The position numbers and the translations under genes were made by a program. From Cinclus cinclus (lineage: Eukaryota; Chordata; Aves; Passeriformes; Cinclidae), in assembly GCF_963662255.1 (NCBI RefSeq), contig NC_085072.1:5233001-5297000 (forward strand): 64,000 nt of DNA, written 5' to 3'. This document shows, piece by piece, positions 46,481-59,900 of the stretch; position 1 is the stretch's first letter, and every line of letters begins with the position of its first letter. Under the pieces are notes generated by a model, which saw only the letters and a list, made by a program, of their open reading frames with translations, was not told the DNA's origin and did no database searches.

Positions 46481-46918
46481 GGCACCGCCCGGGGGGGGGG
46501 GAACCGGCACCGCCCGGGGAACCGGCACCGTCCGGGGGGGGAGAACCGGCACCGCCCGGGGAACCGGCACCGCCCGGGGGGGGGAACCGGCACCGCCCGG
46601 GGAGGGGGAACCGGCACCGCCCGGGGAACCGGCACCGTCCGGGGAACCGGCACCGCCCGGGGAGCCGGCACCGCCCGGGGGGGGGGAACCGGCACCGTCC
46701 GGGGGGGGGGGGGAACCGGCACCGCCCGGGGAACCGGCACCGTCCGGGGAGGGGGAACCGGCACCGCCCGGGGGGGGGGGAACCGGCACCGCCCGGGGAA
46801 CCGGTACCGTCCGGGGGGGGGGGGGAACCGGCACCGCCCGGGGGGAGGGGAACCGGCACCGTCCGGGGAGGGGGGAACCGGCACCGTCCGGGGAACCGGC
46901 ACCGCCCGGGGGAACCAG
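46478..46918. repeat. G-rich GGGGAACCGGCACCGCCC minisatellite
   Basis: About 20 copies of a gaaccggcaccg(c/t)ccgggg unit, 19 bp in its shortest form and lengthened by G runs up to about 12. CpG is present several times per unit. It sits directly upstream of the ETS sites of the C6orf89 promoter. Long Pro/Gly/Arg open frames crossing it in several frames are products of the repeat. Confidence 0.93.
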
Positions 46919-46929
46919 CCCTGCTCGGG

Positions 46930-49900
46930 GAATCAGCGTTGCTCGGAGATCGCTACATCGCCCAGAGAACACTGCCCGGGACCCCTAGACTGCCCCGGGA
47001 AACCCAGCACTGCCCAGGACTCCCAGCACCGTGCTTGGCCCAAAGCCTCAACAGGCAATCCCCCAGGACTGCACCAACACCTGGCCCTTCGCTGGCCCAA
47101 ACGCCCCTCAGGGCCCCCCAGCCTCCCCGGTACCTCCCAACACACACATCCCTCCCTGCTGGCACCCCCCAATGTCCCACTGAGACTCCCTGCACGTGTT
47201 TCAGTCCAGAATACGGGGACTCCCTTTTCCAGCATCCATCTCGGTCCGTGATTATCCTCAGCCCAGACCAGCCTGAGCCCTGGATCATCAGAGCTCCTCA
47301 GCACCCCTAAGACCCTTCCCAGCACCCATCTGAGCCCAGAAATACCTTGAGACCACCCCCAGCAATTGCCTGACCCTGTCATTACACAGAGACACTCCAC
47401 CAGTACCTACCTGAGCCCAGAAATACCTTGAGACCACAGCCCAGCGCCTGCTCGATCCCCCATCACTCACAGACCCCCCCCCCCAAGAAACACCCCACCA
47501 GCCCCTTAAGACATCCTACACAGCACCCACATGAACCCTCAGCATCTTCCTGAGCCCACAGCACACCCAAGACCCCCCAGAACCTCCAAAATCTTTCACA
47601 GCCACATCCCACAGCGTCCCTAACGTCTCCCTCCAACCCCCAGCACTGCATTAGTCCCCAGTATCACCCCACAGGCCCCCCCAGAACTTCCAGCACTTTC
47701 TGGGAGACCCACACAGTGCCCCCTCGAACCCCACTTATCCCCAGCCCCATGGGGGACATAGATGCCCATTCCCACAGGTCAAGTGACAAGCATTGAGCAC
47801 ACAGTTAACACCCCCTAAAAAATGTGGGAAAGGCTTTGAGGAGTAAAGGGCTGGAGGTGGAGCTAGAGAAGGTCCCTGGAAGCATCCCTGGCATGAAAAG
47901 CTTGGGAGAATGCAGGAGCAAGGGGTCTCAGCCTCACCCTACTCTCAGACACGAGCTTCAGTCCTTAACTGCAGTGAAATATATTTACAGTCAGCTCTTG
48001 ATTGTGGGTGTGATGGGTGTTTTTGGCATCTCTCTGATACATTTTCACGGAATCCTAGAATGGTTTGGGTTGGAAGAACATTAAAGATCATCTCATTCCA
48101 CCCCCCACCCCGTTCCACTAGACCAGGTCCCTTTAGAGCAACCTTGTTTAAATTTCAGCCTTGTTTAAGTTCTCGGCCTCAACAACTTCCTGCAGCGCTG
48201 AGTTCTGCAGATGAATTAAACATTGCAAGAAAAAGGACTTCCTCTACCCAGGTTTGGATTTCCTGCCCTGTCAATCCTGGCCCAGGGAGTGGGATTGTCT
48301 CCTCATCTCAATTTTACTGCCTTTCCAGGGGAATGGGGTGAAATTTTGGGAGACACTCCTGGGCAAAACCCAAATCCCATGGCTGGGGCACTGAAAGCTG
48401 CGGTCAAAGATTTGTTCCAACTTGTCAGAAGCTCGTGTGGGTTCTCAGCTTCCAAGGTGGATTCATCCAAGCAGGATGGTGGTAAATGCCTGCTGACTTT
48501 GGGCTGCTAGCCGAGATCTTCCCAATTTTGGCTTGGCTGAGGCAGCTTCTCTAATTCTTGTGGAGCACCTTGAGGAATTTCAAACAGCTTAAAAGGAAAC
48601 CACCTGATTAAAAAAAAAAAAAGCATCCTGTGGTCCAAATAAGTATGCATTTCCCTCTTGCTATTAATATCCCAGGCCTTGATCCTCCTCCAAATACTCG
48701 TGCAGGCGTTTAATGGCTTGCAAAGGAGCGGTGCCTTTGATCCCAGAGTGGGAATGTTTGCTGGGACGTGAATTATTAAAGGTGAAAGATGCTTTCAAGT
48801 GCAACATGCTACCCATGTTTTCCAATGTGATTTATTGCCTGCCTGGTGTTTCTCCCAGCCTGAAAATGAAAAATTCATTTCCAAGTTTGGCGGGGAGGTT
48901 TGGAGTGGAGTAATTCATGCTTTGGGCACAAACTTCATCCTTTTTTCTGGAGATGATTTCCAGAGGAATAAGATAGACATTTTTTTCTGCCTGTTCTGGG
49001 AAGCCTTTTGTTCTGGGAAGCCTTTTGGAAGCCTCTGGGCCCTGTTTGAGCTCCCTGGTCCTTCCCTGCAGCAGCAATATTGCAGTGGCGAGGAATTGCT
49101 GCAGCTGCTGCCATCTAATGGGAAAATTCAGCCTCCACGTCCTCAACTCTTCATTTTGGAATCAAATAAAACTGTTTCTTGCACAATCCTGCTGCCACTC
49201 AGCCAAGCAGTGGCTTCCACGTGCAATCCCAGCGTATTTAAGCAAAAGGAAAAGCTTATCTGATTGGTGGCTTTACATAGAGAAGAGTTACAGACCCAGT
49301 AGAAAGAAGTTTTTGGGTTGATCAGGCTGAAATGGTGCTTCTCTTATTATGGATCAAATTTGCAAAGTACACTTGAATTTATATTATTTTTAAATAAAAG
49401 AAGAAATAGTGAAGAGCATCCCGAACAACAAGAAAAAGCCATTCCCAAATACCAAGCCCAGGCACAGCTCTGAGCTGAGCCACAAAAATCCTTCCTCAGG
49501 AGCTGCTTCATCACTAAAAATATTGTATAAAGAAATACAGTAAAGAGGGATGGACAGGGAATGGGAGCATTAAATATATTGCATTAAGAAAATAAAGTGT
49601 TTCAATGAGGGGGCAAAAGGAAAATGCCTTGTGATAGGCTGGGGGGAGATGCAGAGGATGGAGACTTAGGGTACAGAGAGAGGTACTGGAATGATAAATT
49701 TGGATATGCAGGAGAAATAAATCATCTTTAAAGGACTCAGAAATTCCAGAGCTGCTGCAAAGTTGGACCCTGGCTGGTGAAGCTAATATATTAAAAAGAT
49801 ATATAATTATATATGAAAATGTACAGTGTTGCTAGAAGTCCAACTCCTGTTGTCACTTTATTTTTCTAAAGCACAAACTGATTACTATTATGCTTTGCCA

Positions 49901-50140
49901 TTATGTACATATTAATAATAATAGCAACAAAAAACAAACCCAGCTAGGCAGATTTATTTCCCCAAACTCTGCACATAAGCAGTCTTTAAATACACCTGTT
50001 GAACTGCTGGGATTTACATGGAACATATAAAATACTAAAATATGGCACTTGTATTCTTATTTATTTAATCTGTATGTAGTTTTTTCTGAAAAAAAAATCA
50101 AGCTATGAAAAGATAACAAAAACCCCCTTGAAATTGTGAC
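46930..50140. other. Intergenic region between C6orf89 and RAB44
   Basis: No exon was recognised. 47.0-47.7 kb is C-rich, low-complexity sequence with imperfect repeats of a ctgagcccagaaatacctt-type motif. A CR1 fragment lies at about 48046-48200. The last kilobase is AT-rich with homopolymer runs. In mammals CPNE5 and PPIL1 occupy the equivalent position; neither is visible here. Confidence 0.5.
48046..48200 (-). mobile_element. CR1 LINE 3' fragment
   Basis: The + strand reads ggaatcctagaatggtttgg, gttggaagaacattaaagat and ccactagaccaggtcccttt. It is antisense CR1. Confidence 0.85.
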
Positions 50141-50910
50141 ATGTGTTTATTTAGATTTTTCAAGCTGGATTTCAAAACAATTCAGTACTTCACAAAGAGC
50201 ACAAGGGTGGGATGCAGCAGCTTGTTCTACTGTGCCCAGCCTGAGATCTGCTGCAATGAAAAAAAAAAAAAAAAAAAAAACTCTTGCAAGCATTTATCTT
50301 CTTCTTATCCTGGACATGCTCTCGGGGCTTTTGAATTTATTTTGAGCAAAATACTCAGTAGTTTCTGTCAAGCCCCATCACTGCTCTCTGGCAAGATAAG
50401 CCAGGGAAGGGAAAAATTTGCTTTATCTTGTCTCATTGCAGGGATTTAAGTGCATTTAGAATATACTGAGTATCTCATTGTTCCTGATCAAATCCAATCT
50501 GATTGCAAAGCCAGAGCAGAAGTCCCCACAGCCCAGAGCACCAACAGCACAAAACCCCCTTGTTTTATACACTTGGATGGCTTCAGGTTTTCATTTCATC
50601 AATCCCAAAGCTTGGGTTTACTCCCTGATGCTTCCAGTACCTTTGTAGCATCTCAGACCCAGCTGGGTTCCTTTTCTGCCTCTTTTTTTGCCCTACTTTT
50701 GTTCTCCAAAAGAAAGTGGTAAAGTTCCCTGAGAAGTATTTGGGTGTGCTCTGAGGGAATGGGAGGGGGTCCCCCACAGCAGCTTTTGCTCTCAGCATCC
50801 AAAGAAGATCAGGCAAGGAAGACACACAGGAAAAGAGGTGTCCAAGGCCTATTTTTATGCTTTCCTGGCTGTAGGTGCAGTTTGAGATCAGTGTGTGGGG
50901 TGTCTGTCCA
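50141..50910 (-). other. RAB44: Probable RAB44 3' UTR
   Basis: The sequence directly follows the RAB44 stop codon (50911-50913) on the minus strand. A minus-strand AATAAA (tttatt at about 50149) would give a 3' UTR of about 0.75 kb. A 23-bp poly(A) run is at 50259-50280 on the + strand. Confidence 0.45.
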
Positions 50911-53900
50911 TCACCAGCAGCAGCTGTTTTTCTTCTGGGGTGCCTTCGGTACCTCTTCTGCCTTATTTTTCAATTCATCTTCACGAATTTTGAGCAACCT
51001 GGGAGAAAAGAAAGTACATTAGCTGAATGTTTCCCCCATATTTTGTATTGCTGTGCTGTTTGTTTTGACAAGCCTTGGTACAAGAGGCTCAGCACAGCTG
51101 AAAGGAGTCAGGATCCTTCCAGCTCTGTGTGATCAGAGAGCTGGGGGTGCTCCTAAAAATGCCAGCCTAAATCAGATGACAGACAGAACTTGTTTCAGTC
51201 AAGCCAGAGAGAAATCAGCAGCATCCCCAAGAGGGTTTTATTCACCTCCTTGCAATGCTGGTTCTTCAGGAGACAAGTTAGGGCAGTGCTAAGTGCTCAT
51301 CCCAGCTTGTGCTGCCCTGAGTTTTCCCTGACATTTGGGCATGGAGTCTCCGGTGACAATGACATCCCAGTATTTGGAGTTAAAAAAGCAGGGAGGGAGC
51401 CCATTAAATGGAGGACATCTGGAAAAAATCCAAGCTCATGGCTCACCTGGTGAAGCTGACCATGGACTCAAAGACGTTGTGGCCCGAGGCAGCACTGCAC
51501 TCGTAAAACATGAGCTGATGCTCCTGGAAAACACAGACCCCAAATAGAAATGGAATGTTCTTGCACTGGAATAGCTTCATGTGGGAATAAATAGCCATGG
51601 GATTGTCCCAGTCATGGGGAAACAGGAGGGAATCAAGGAAACAAATAACTCAGTAACTTATTCACTGGAACATGAGGGTGAAATCCAGATTTTCTGGTTG
51701 CTGCAACACCAGCTTTTAATACCAAGTAAAAGGCTGACTGCACAGACAGAAGAATTTGTGATGCCTTCTGGTTATGGGAGTGAACACAGAGAGAGGCATA
51801 ACTAGATGTTCCCAACTCTTTTGTTCCCTACCAGTTTGGGAAAATAAGCATCTATTCCTCATCTCCATTTGTAACACTGGTCTATGGATTCTGGGCCCAT
51901 GTCCCTTAAGCTTTAAAATTAAGTCAGTAAGGGTGAGATTCTTCTAATTCTCCTCACCTAATTTTTATTAGCCATCTAAGTTTGAAGAGATTAATCAAAC
52001 TTCAATAATTTCAGGATAGTGCTCAGTGGGTTAATTTTTTTATGATTCTGGGAAGATACTCAACACTTCACAGCAAAGTTAAGCAGAGCTGAAAATGTTT
52101 GAATTTACAAATCCAGTTCCATAAATCAATTGACTGGAATGGTACTAAGGCAAAATTAAAGTGGCAAAGGGAAAGCAAGGGAGATGGGTTCAGAGAACAT
52201 TTTGTCAGCTGCAGTGATGCATGAGGGGTAAATTCAGGGCTTTCCCCTTTCTCCAGCTTTCCAGGTTGGTGGTGTCCATCCTTAGCTGTCCCTGCCCTGC
52301 CTGGGTGTCTGTGCTTCACCACCTACCTTGGCCAGGCATTCCCCCTCCTTTGTAGGGACCTTTCTCTGGGCAGCACAGTCGGTTTTGTTCCCAAGAAGCA
52401 GAACAGCAACTCCATCCTCTGCTGCTTCCTGAGTGAGAAAGAAGGGAAGATCAGGACAGCTTCAAAATCTTCCTTGAATCCCAGCTGGCCTACACATATC
52501 CTGGAACACCGTGACTGACACCCATGAATTTGGGTTAATAACAAAATTTTAAATTCTTAAATAAGTTCAGCAGCATTTAAGAAATTATTTTTTCCTCCTC
52601 AGTCGTCTGTCCATGTCTATTAACAGGACAGAGCACTGGATGAGTTACACTCGTAATGAATTCACTTTGTGTTCAACTGCAGCTGACCCCTGAAGGTGAT
52701 CTGGCTGGGCTTTTACAGGCAATATCCTATTTTGTTTCAGCATTTTCAAACACTGGCTTTGTGTCAACTGGAAATCTCTGAAAAGAAGTTTTTAATAAGC
52801 CTTGAATCACCTCCCATTCCGCAGGACTCAAAGTGGACTATTCTTGATGTAAAAGCAACTTTTTCCATTCCTTTGCACTAGTTATTAATTGTTTAAGAGT
52901 TAATCATTACCCTACTGGTGCTATCAACAAATTACCCTGGGAAACACTGCCAACGTGTGAAAATCGTCCGTATCTGACTCTAATCCTTCACGAAAAATTA
53001 TTTTATAATGAAAGCAATGCAGAATACCCTTTCCAAAGGGCTTGGCCACTCCTATCAGTCCCGGGAGCTCGGGACCTCCCCCACCTGGATGCAGCTGAGC
53101 CAGTAGCGCAGGTCGCAGAAGGAGTAGTCGGAGGTGATGTCGTACATCAGCACCACCCCGTCCGCCTTCCGGAAAAACTGCTTGGTCATGCTGCGGTACC
53201 TGCGGGCATTTGGGATGGTGACCGGGATGGTGTAAGGAGGTTCTGCTTAGGGGTGATGTGAAATCCTACTGGAAAAGGTGGGAATGAAGGTCTACAAAAC
53301 AGGCAACCCCCAGATTTGGCTCTTGTCCTGATGGCAGGGGCCACAGGAACAGTCTTAATGCTAGTTTTATCTTAATTACTTCCTTTATTATCCTTTTATC
53401 AGATCACATACTGTACAGAGTCCCTCCTTGAGCAACCTCACCTTTGCTTAGCAAAGCCAAGAATATTAATTGCCCCTAAAGTAACAGGGGGAAAAAAAAC
53501 CACTCCAGCTTGTGTCCTCAAGCAGCAGAGCAACTCACCTTTCCTGACCAGCTGAGTCCCACAGACGGAGAGCAAAGCGCTTGTTATCCACAACGAGGCT
53601 TTTGATCTGATAATCCAGTCCTGGAAGACACAAGAGGGGATGTTTTGATACTGCAGAGTTCTGCCCGGTGACAGAAGATGGATGGAGAAGCAACAGGGGC
53701 ATGGTCTGAGGCTGCAGCTCCAGGGGTTGGTCCCAGGTGAACCTCTGGCTTCTAGACAGTTAATCACAGGATATTGGGAAGGTCACTCATCTCATGATGA
53801 ATAAAACCGGGTTGGTGAAGAGAGGAGACTGGAGCTGGAAGGCAAAGAAGAGAGGAAAGCACTGGGCCATGGTTGCTGGTGCCTTAGGGAGGACAGGGAG

Positions 53901-56900
53901 GAGCAGCATTTCCTGCCCATGAGCATCCAGGCATGGTGGCTTGGGTTCTGGCTGGCCCCTGGGGACTGGCTGTTCAACACGCTTGGCATGAGCTGTAACA
54001 GGCATGTGGTGACCTCCAGAAGTTTGTGGGGTGGAGGAAAGGGAATTGCAGCCATGATCCAAGCAGATGCTTGGAGAGGGAATGGAGGAGACCTACCCAC
54101 AGTGGCCGTGAGGTGGGGGTTGAAGGTGTCAGCTTGCAAACGGTACAGGAACGACGTCTTGCCCACGTGGGAGTCCCCAACAAACAGCACGTTGTACAGG
54201 TGGTCTGGGTCCAGGGGAGTTTTAGGACAACCCCTTGGGGCAGCTCCTGCCCCACCTGCAGTCACAGCCCCTGGCTCTCCTGGGCTGGGTTCATCTTTCG
54301 GGCTCATTTTCTGACCAAATTCTTGCATCTTCTCTCGTTGACCAACACTGAAGTCTTTGCTCTGTTCTCCCAAGAGCTGCCTTTGCCCCAGTGAGTTATC
54401 TCCGGGGACCATCCCCAGCTGCTCACTCCCAGCACCTTCTGGCTGCACTGTGTGCAGTGTTGATGCTGGTGGCACCTCTTGCTTTGGACTCTCAGCAGGT
54501 GCAGCAGCTGTGTGCTCTGGTTCCATCGTGGGTGGTATCTCCCCCTCTGGCTGTTTGGCCACCATGTGAAGCCTCCCCTCATGTCCCTGTGCTGAAACCT
54601 GCTCCTGAGGCTCCCTTTGGGCTGCCTGTCCCGGAGCACAAAGCCGCCACACATCTGGAATGAGAACATCCTCCTGCATCATCGTTTCCAGCTTTTGGGG
54701 GCTGATTTGTAACAGCCCCTCGGAGACCAGGGAGGCCAAGGCAGTGTCATGGTGGCCCTGGTTTAGTCCTAGACCCTGAGTTTTCACTCCATTCTTCACC
54801 CCTGCCTCCAGCCTCTCTCCCTGTGCCACCTCCAGCCCGTGAGCTCCATCCAGAAACTTCCCCTTTGCAGGAGCCTTCCCTCCCTGCAGTAATTCCTGTG
54901 CCTCCAGAATCTGCCCCTCAGGACCAATACATTCTGCCAGTTTTGCTTCCAGACTAGGGCCCTCTGCAGCAGTGACAGGCTCAGGACACCAAACAGCCTC
55001 AGCTGGAGGGAGCACATCTGCAGCAGCAGCTCCTTCCCATGGGTTTGCAGTAGGAGATGCACCCAGGGCTGCCTCCAAACCTAGAGTGAGGCTCTGCTCC
55101 CCTTCCCACATCCCAGCTGCACCCAAAGGTGTCAGATCTGCCTCCGTGCACCCTCCTGAGCCTGATTTGGGTTTCTGCTGATCAGTAAACACCTGCACAT
55201 TAGCATGAGTGTTCTGGGCCTCCAGTGTGTCCAGGCTTCCAGCCTCCTCCTGTGGCTGTCCTCCTCCACCAGCCCCCTCTCCCTTTCGTCCTTGTGCTCC
55301 CTCTGGACCAAGCACAGACTCCTGTGGCAGCCCATTCTCACCTTGTCCTTGTGCCCCATCCTCCTCATCCTCCTCAATCTGAACAACTCTTCCCGACTCC
55401 CCTCCCCATGCAACCCCTGGGCTGAGACCCACACACAGCTGCAGATCTGCCTGGACATCCTCTGCTCCCACTTCCACTAAGTCTGCTTTATCTCCCTGAT
55501 CCAGCAGAAGCACATCTGAATCCAACCTCCCTCCCTGCTCAGTCTCCGAGGATCCAGTCTCACCCGAGGGCTGCAGGTCTGCCTCTGTGCTTTCTCCTGG
55601 GGTCAGGCTGAGCTCATCCCTCCCTGCAATCAGCTGCACATTGGCACCACTGCTCTGATCTTCCATTGTGTCCAGACTTTCAGCCTCTTCCCCTGGTTGC
55701 AGACCTGCACCACCCTCCTCTCCCTGATCCAGGTTCACTCCACCAGGACGAGGCACGGGCTCATGTGGCAGTCCGTGCTCACCCTGTCCTTGTGCTCCAT
55801 GCTCTTCCTCATCCTCCTCAATCTGAACAGCTCTTCCACCCTCACCTCCCCAAGGGGTTTCTTGGCTGAAGCCCCCACACGGCTGCAGATCTGCCTGGGC
55901 AACTTCTGCCTCCACTTCCAAATACTCTGCTTTATCCCCCTGATCCAGCTGAAGCACATCTGAACCCACACACCCTCCCTGCTCTGTCCCCATGGAATCA
56001 GTGGGGCTTAAGGACTGCAGATCTGCCTCTGTGCTTTCTCCTGAGGCTGATTTCAGCTCATCTCCCTCTGCAATCAGCTGCACATTGGCACCACTGCTCT
56101 GATCTTCCATTGTGTCCAGACTTTCAGCATCCTCCTGTGCTTGAATGTCTTCCTCAACCCCCTCTTCCAGCCTGACCCTTGATCCCTGCAGATGAGGCAC
56201 TGGCTGATTTGGCAGCCCATGCTCACCCTGTCCTTGTGCACCATCCTCCTCCTCCTCCAGCTGAAAAGCTCCTTTACCTTCCCATCCCCGTGGAGCCCCT
56301 GGGCTGGTACCCTCATGGAACATCATATCTGCCTGGGCATCCTCTGCCTCCACTTCCAAAAACTCTTCTTTATCCTTCTGGGCCAGGGGATGCACATCTG
56401 AACCCAGACACCCTCCCTGCTCTGTCCCTGAGGATCCAGCCTCACCCATGAGCTGCAGATCTGCCTCTGTGCTTTCTCCTGGGGTCAGGCTGAGCTCATC
56501 CCCCTCTGCAATCAGCTGCACATTGGCACCACTGCCCTGGCCCTCAGCAGTGTCCAGATTTTCATCCTCTTCCTGTGCTTGCATGTCTTCACCAGTCCCC
56601 TCTCCCTGCCCAGCTCCTGATCCCCGCACATCAAGCACAGGCTCATGTGGCAGCTCACCCTTTCCCTCTCCTTGTGCCCCATCGTCCTCCTTCTCCATCT
56701 CAACATTTGTTCCAATTTCTCCTCCCTGTGGGACTCCTGGGCTGAGACCTTCTGACAGCTGTGTGTCTTCCTGAGCATCCTCTGCTCCCACTTCCACTAA
56801 CTCTGCATTAATCATCTGATCTAGGGGCTGCACATCTGAATCCAACCTCCCTCCCTGCTCAGTCTCCGAGGATCCAGTCTCACCCGAGGGCTGCAGATCT

Positions 56901-59900
56901 GCCTCTGTGCTTTCTCCTGGGGTCAGGCTGAGCTCATCCCTCCCTGCAATCAGCTGCACATTGGCACCACTGCTCTGATCTTCCATTGTGTCCAGACTTT
57001 CAGCCTCTTCCCCTGGTTGCAGACCTGCACCACCCTCCTCTCCCTGATCCAGGTTCACTCCACCAGGACGAGGCACGGGCTCATGTGGCAGTCCGTGCTC
57101 ACCCTGTCCTTGTGCTCCATGCTCTTCCTCATTCTCTTGGTGCTGAACAACTCTTTCCCCCTTCCGTCCCTGGGGGGGTTCTGGGCTGAGACCCACAGAG
57201 AGCTGCAAATCTGCCTCCAGCAGTTCCAGTGCCTGAGACTTAACTGGGAACAGCCCACACAAGTCTGGGCTGCCCACAGGTGTTTCTGCTGGGGAAGGAC
57301 CCTCACTGTACCCTGCAGCAGCCCCCATTTCTCCTCCCAGCCCTACCTCTGGTTTATCCTTCTCCAGCTGCACACCTGGATCCACACCCCCTCCCTCCCG
57401 TATCCCTGGGGATCCAGTCTCATTCCAGACCTGCAGATCTGCCTCCACCTCTGCCAGCAGCTCCATGTTGGTGCTGCTCTGGGCCTCCATCAGTTCCACA
57501 TCTGTTCCCACCCCTCCCTGGCCGTGGGTGGGTGGCACAGCCGCTGCCGGTGGCTCCAGAGTGCCCACGCTCCCTCTCCACCTTGTGCCTCCCCAGGCAC
57601 ACCCACCCTGCTGCTGCTGCTCTGCCTCCCTGGGCTCTGCTTCCTCCATCTCCTCTTCCTCGCCCCCGGCTCTGCTGCTCCCTGCACTCTCAGCTTGGGC
57701 TGGCAGCACCTCCAGCACTTTGGAGTCCGTGGTCTCTCCTCGGGGCTGCACCTCCCTCCTGGCACGCTCCTCATCCAGCACTCCTGGGCCAGGAGCCACT
57801 TTCACCTCATGGGCTGCTTCCACTTGTTCCTCTGCCCAGGATGGTGGCTGTGGCTCCAGGTGCTCTCCCAGCTCGGTCTGCAGTTTCCCAGGGAGCCCCG
57901 ATGCTGGCTCAGCCCGTTCCTGCAGCGCCGTGCCTGGGACCTGCACACACTCACCCAGCATCCTGCCTGCCTGCTGCTCGTCCGTGGCAAGGCACTGTCC
58001 CACTGCTACGCCTTCCTGCCCAGGCTCAGGTGGCCCCAGACCTGCCTCCAAATCTTCTCTTTGGCTTATCTCCACTTCCTCAACATCTCCCAGGAGCTGT
58101 GGTTTTGCCCAAGCTGTTTTTTTCTGCAGCCACCCTTCTCCCTCCACCTTAGTCAGCACCTGCTGTCCTGTCTCCATGCTCTCTCCCAGATGCTCAGCCA
58201 CATTTAGCACCATCTCCTCCAAACCAGCACCCTTTCCTTGCAGGAATAACATTCTCTGTGCCTCGTCTGGGCTCTCTCCCTGCTCTGCCCCTGGCTCCTG
58301 AGCCATGCAGTGCCCAGCTCCTGTGGACCCACCAGCCTGTGTCACATCCGGAGCACGAAGCTCAGCTGTGGCTGGTCCCTCTTGCAGGTCTCCTTCCAGC
58401 AGCTCATGGTGCACATGGCCAGGGAGGGTCTCCTGAAGGATCCCAGGGGTTGTTTCATGGGCTGTGGCTGCCTCTGGCCCCGTTTTGGGCTCAGCATTGT
58501 CCCAGGGGTGACAGGGAGTGTCTGCCAGGGCAGGGGGTGCACCCAGTGCCTCTGCCTTCAGATGTTTGCTCAGAGCGGCAATTGCATCATTCATCTCTCT
58601 TAGCAAAGAGCTTTGGTCAGAGACACCTTCCTCTTTCAGAGATTCTGGGAAGGGGTCCTCTTCTGCAGAGCTTGCTTTCCGTGGGGTTCCTGGAAGGTTT
58701 GTTTCTGCTGGCAGCATTTCCCAAACCCTGGAAAGGGCAGAAAATGGGGGCAATGAACCAGCTCCCAAGTTAGGCTCCAGCTCCCTCCCATCCCCAGTCA
58801 GTCCCAGAGGGTCTCTGATCTACAGCCTCACCTCATCCCTCTCCAAACCTGATTTTATTTCCCCTCTGGGTCCATTTGGAGTTCACACAGGCAGCAGTGG
58901 GGGCAGGGGAAAGGGGGATGCACATGCAGGGAGCCAGACCCGGGCCTGCATCCTGGCCTCTTCCCAGTACCCATATTGACATTATCAGACAGGGAAACAC
59001 AACTCTCAACCAGGTACAGCAAGTTCCTGAGCCAAGGGAATGATGAGCTGGGATAAGAGATGTAAGCTCCAGAGTGAGAGATGAGTGGGTGGGAGAGGAG
59101 TGCTAAAAGGACAAAATATCACTGTTTGCCAGGGGAGGGTGGAGGGAGAGCCTGGGGCTCAGCCCCAGCTCGCAGACCCCAGGGGCACACATGGGAGCAG
59201 CAGCACCCCTTACACTTGGTGAGGGCTCTTGGCTTTGCTCTCGCTGCTCTGGGATCCCAGCCTGATCCGCATCTCGGAGCGGAACTTCTCGCTCTTCCCA
59301 GGACTCAGCTGCAGGAAACAGGGTGGGAAAAGGACAGAGAAAAACGTTTTGTGAGGGAGAATATCCACCTGAAACGATGTGGAGTTCTCTGATATCCAGC
59401 TGTACCCACCCAAAATCTTGGGGGCACCAGAAGTAAGGTGCTGCAAGCCCCTCCCTTCCCAAACATCTGCACCAGCCCCGTTTGAGGGAGCCTTTAGAGG
59501 AGGCAGTGCAGGAGCACCCTGTGCTCTTGAGCTCCTCAGCAGTCCCAAACAGAGCAGCACAAGGTCCTGGTCGCCTGTCCTGTCCCCACACATCCAGCTG
59601 AAGTACCTGTGGGGACATTGGCACCTCGATGGGTAACTCTGCCACCACTCTGTCCCTGCAAACACAGAGCACAAGGGTCAAAATAGGAGCTCCATTCTCT
59701 TCACCATATCCACCCCTGCACCAGGGGCAGAGTGACAGTGTCAGTGGTAGAGCAGGTCAGCAAAACCCAGTCCTTGGGTCAGTCCTATTGAGCCCTCCTG
59801 GGTGAAGGACACCCCCATCTCTCTGGCACTGTCCTCCAGAGGACATTCACTGCATGGGGCTGATAGTCCTTCTTTTTCCTCTGATGTTTTGCACACCAAA

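Noticed and set aside
46146..47310. Pro/Gly/Arg-rich open frames in both directions
   Set aside because: They consist of GC-rich minisatellite read in several frames; this is the C6orf89 promoter, not coding sequence.
57017..58301. + strand frames up to 396 aa antisense to RAB44 exon 10
   Set aside because: Shadow of a long high-GC coding exon; composition (Cys/Leu/Pro/His) unlike a real protein.
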